DNA from: Scortum barcoo | Lineage: Eukaryota; Chordata; Actinopteri; Centrarchiformes; Terapontidae | NCBI GenBank assembly: GCA_023238725.1 | Contig: CM041553.1 | Span: 25,056,964 to 25,120,963, forward strand | DNA length: 64,000 bases | Direction: 5' to 3' | Shown: positions 61,501 through 64,000 of the stretch, one piece after another | Numbering within the stretch: the first letter of the stretch is position 1 | How the letters are laid out: every line of letters begins with the position of its first letter | Notes under the pieces: model-generated | Databases searched by the model: none | Told to the model about the DNA's origin: nothing | What the model saw: the letters and a program-made list of their open reading frames with translations, nothing else | Program-made: the position numbers and the translations under genes

Positions 61501-64000
61501 CTTTATCGTGGTTTCCTGTCTTTTTCCAAGAGGCATATGATAACTTTTGTGATCAAAAAATATGATTAAAGTCTTACTACTTTTATCGCTAAAGCTACTT
61601 GTGGAGATCACACCGTCATGATTAGAGCAGAACTCAGACCTCTGCTGTGAAGGTCACTCCATTGCTGTAATCTTAAAATTGCAATTTGATTTATGCACCC
61701 ATCACTCTCAAATGAAGGTTATTAGTTGATTCATTTTTATAGAATTCATGAAAAGTCTACTAATTTCTTGTCATGGACAGGTGAGTCTGACCTTGCATGA
61801 TTTAAGTTTTAAAGGTTATTCTCATCAAAGCCTGATTTTTATTGTTTAATTAGTGTCTTTTCCAGCCGGCAACAAAAAGTTTGGGCCCTGATTGACACCT
61901 AACCACCACCTACCACTTGTGTTTGCATCCTACCATCTCAGAGTAAACAAATAATTTCACCTTTAAATATGCATAATTTCAGCTCAATGTAAACTTAAAT
62001 AATGACGATATTAAAGGGCTTAAACATTTTTACAATTAGTTTCTAATTATCGGTGATGGCGTCCTACATGAACTCTATTTTCTGCCAAAGTTAGAAGAGT
62101 CTGGGTTGTTTCACATGACAGATTTATGTCTTTTCCTCTCTGCTCCTCTTGCTGCTCTGAAGTGGGCGGGCAGCGTTGGAAACAGTCCAGATGGAGCTCT
62201 TTTGCTGAGTTTTTGACCAGTTAACCTCTCAAATTATACTTAAAGGGAAAAAAAATTGATTTTTACTTATTTAATCATAAATATTAATTATTTTAGAGAA
62301 GTTGAGATGAAGCTTGAACTTTTCATGGTCTTTAGCAGCAGTTACTCGAGATTAACAAACATGAAGGACCCCGTCGTGTCTGCTGATTTTTCGATTAAGC
62401 GCTGCTACTAATACCCACAGAAGAACTTGCGGTGAATGAAATTACCACAAATTAAACAATAAAACAGTGAACTTAGGGCCCACCGAGAGTCCTCGGCCCT
62501 GGAAAAGTTGCCCGCTCTGCCTGTTTGGTATTCTTGTCTCGTCCTATTCGCTCACAGAGACCCAAAGTCCAAAAAGCTTCTGACTCAATTGATTTCCACA
62601 AAGTTTCTCTGATCTGTCTTTTTTGTTTGGAGATTATTTTGTTCAGCAGCTACAGCCCCCTCGAGACTTTGACAGCGTGTCAGCGGCCGTGACGGAAGAA
62701 ATTAGGGGTTATGGATGAGCTACTTTAAAGGAATTTATTAAGGAAAAAAGGTTTGGCAATATGAGAAACCTGTTTTTCTCTGTTATCATATTTAACCAGA
62801 AGGGAAGCAGGTGGCGTATAATAACATCTTTCTTGAAGTCAAGGATTTGCTGTGGTCCACTTTGGTTCAGACTGTAATATGAAATGAATGAATGAATGAA
62901 TGAACAAAATGAATGTAATAAAACACCTGTTGCATGGATTGCTATGAAATTTTGTACAGAAACGTATTTTCCTCAGGATGAATCTTCATGACTTTGATGA
63001 TTTCTTTACTTTTCTCCAGCATGAGGTGCACATTTAATATTTTTTGGGCAAGTGTCTCAATAACCCTTTGATGGATTTCCATGACATTTGGTTCACGCAT
63101 TCATTTTCCCCCACTCAGGATAAATTGTAATAACTTTGTTGATCCTTTAAATGGTCATGCAACAGAATTGGCAAATGCGTAAAATAATGCACTGATGGTG
63201 ATAAACTCCCCCTGCGTTATTCTAAATCAATCAATCAGCGGCTGAATGAGCTGGTGACTCAGTGACTCATCAGCCAGCCAGTCAATTAGGTAACCATGCA
63301 GTCAGCCTCACAGTCAGTCAGTGAGTCATCCAGTCAGTGAATATATTCTGACTCTCTGTTGATCCCTGTCACAGCTTGTTAGCAGAGTCACATGGGGTCT
63401 CCCTCTGCCCTCCCCGACAATCTGCTTCCTCTGCTGCTGAATAATAGATACATCTTAATTACCTCTCTCCCAGGCAGGCAGAAATTATGGAAATCCTTGT
63501 GTGACCCACGCTATCTGTCGCATGCAGACACAAACACGCCGACTCAAATGTTTCATTTGTACAGCAAAATCTTCATCCACTTCATGATCTCTCTCAACTT
63601 TTTGCTGATCAGTCATTCACTTCGAAATGCTTCAGCCTCAAAAACCTGTCCTCCTTTATCCAAACAGCTTTTATTTTTCCTGATTTTTTTTTATTGTGTG
63701 CAGCAGCAGTTTCTGTCTTTCTTCACGGCTCTGCCTCACCTCATATTTACCAGAAAGTGTTTAGAGAATATTTTCCTCTCATGATGAATACTTTCCTCAA
63801 GGTCCTCATACCACCTCCTCCTCCTCCTCCTCTCTTTTATCCATCTCTCAGCACCAGTTGGTATCTTTTCTCTACACCCTCTGTCAAAAACACCTCCATC
63901 TCCCTTTCTCCGTCCTTCTGCTTTGTTTTTGACACCCTCATTTCAGCTTACCTCTCAGCCCTCTGGCACTTTTCCTTTTGAGTTTCCTACCTGGGTATGC
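58570..64000. other. nptxr 3' UTR and gene-poor flank
   Basis: No further gene recognised to the right edge. Short GT/CA runs near 61021-61060 and 61150-61185, a (GAAT)n patch near 62882-62905 and CAGT-rich sequence at 63270-63345 are the only simple repeats of note. The open frames at 63.4-64.0 kb are pyrimidine-rich and look non-coding. Confidence 0.6.
59436..59441 (+). other. nptxr: candidate polyadenylation signal, nptxr
   Basis: AATAAA about 870 bases after the stop codon. Another AATAAA lies at 60933-60938 for a longer 3' UTR. Confidence 0.4.

Noticed and set aside
63392..63981. A new gene near the right edge
   Set aside because: The 130- and 95-codon frames are dominated by pyrimidine-rich low-complexity sequence without splice-consistent neighbours or family likeness.
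1..64000. CRISPR arrays, operons, prophage or endogenous retrovirus
   Set aside because: No spaced direct repeats, no bacterial-type gene packing, and no long terminal repeats or gag-pol-like frames; every reverse-transcriptase fragment fits non-LTR LINEs.

Overview
This is a eukaryotic nuclear window, almost certainly from a percomorph teleost fish. Genes are split by GT-AG introns, introns carry fish-type repeats (Rex3/RTE-like and L2/CR1-like LINEs, a tRNA-headed SINE, piggyBac relics, CA/GT and GATG arrays), and the left end holds fish-type CD22-like immunoglobulin receptors. No operons, CRISPR arrays or viral genomes were seen.

Layout. (1) 1-11.6 kb, + strand: a tandem cluster of CD22-like receptors. 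It holds the 3' end of one gene (A, 1-1667), a broken copy (B, 3261-6158) with a LINE where its second Ig exon should be, and an apparently complete gene (C, 7190-10840; 9 exons, 601 codons by my splice model). (2) 11.7-27.9 kb, - strand: a complete pla2g6 gene (group VI calcium-independent phospholipase A2). Its 17 coding exons close in frame to 792 residues, with ankyrin repeats followed by a patatin domain. It is convergent with receptor C. A degenerate Rex3-like LINE sits in the intron between coding exons 8 and 9. (3) 30.6-46.7 kb, + strand: cbx6, a Polycomb chromodomain gene (5 exons, 510 residues). Its last intron is inflated to 7.8 kb by two piggyBac relics and an antisense L2/CR1-type LINE, and its 3' untranslated region looks long. 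(4) 51.0-58.6 kb, + strand: nptxr, neuronal pentraxin receptor (5 exons, 590 residues), with CG-rich first exon and a GATG-type array in its last intron. (5) 58.6-64.0 kb: 3' UTR and gene-poor sequence.

The cbx6-nptxr adjacency, with pla2g6 nearby, matches the arrangement on human 22q13.1. The functional genes are unrelated in role: membrane phospholipid turnover (pla2g6), chromatin repression (cbx6), synaptic glutamate-receptor clustering (nptxr) and leukocyte inhibitory signalling (CD22-like). The most evolvable part is the receptor cluster, which shows tandem duplication, a mosaic exon pattern suggesting gene conversion, splice-site turnover, loss of Ig cysteines and a transposon-replaced exon. 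I did not find a convincing wholly new system. All exon borders were assembled by eye from splice signals, phase closure and family similarity; no database search was run.
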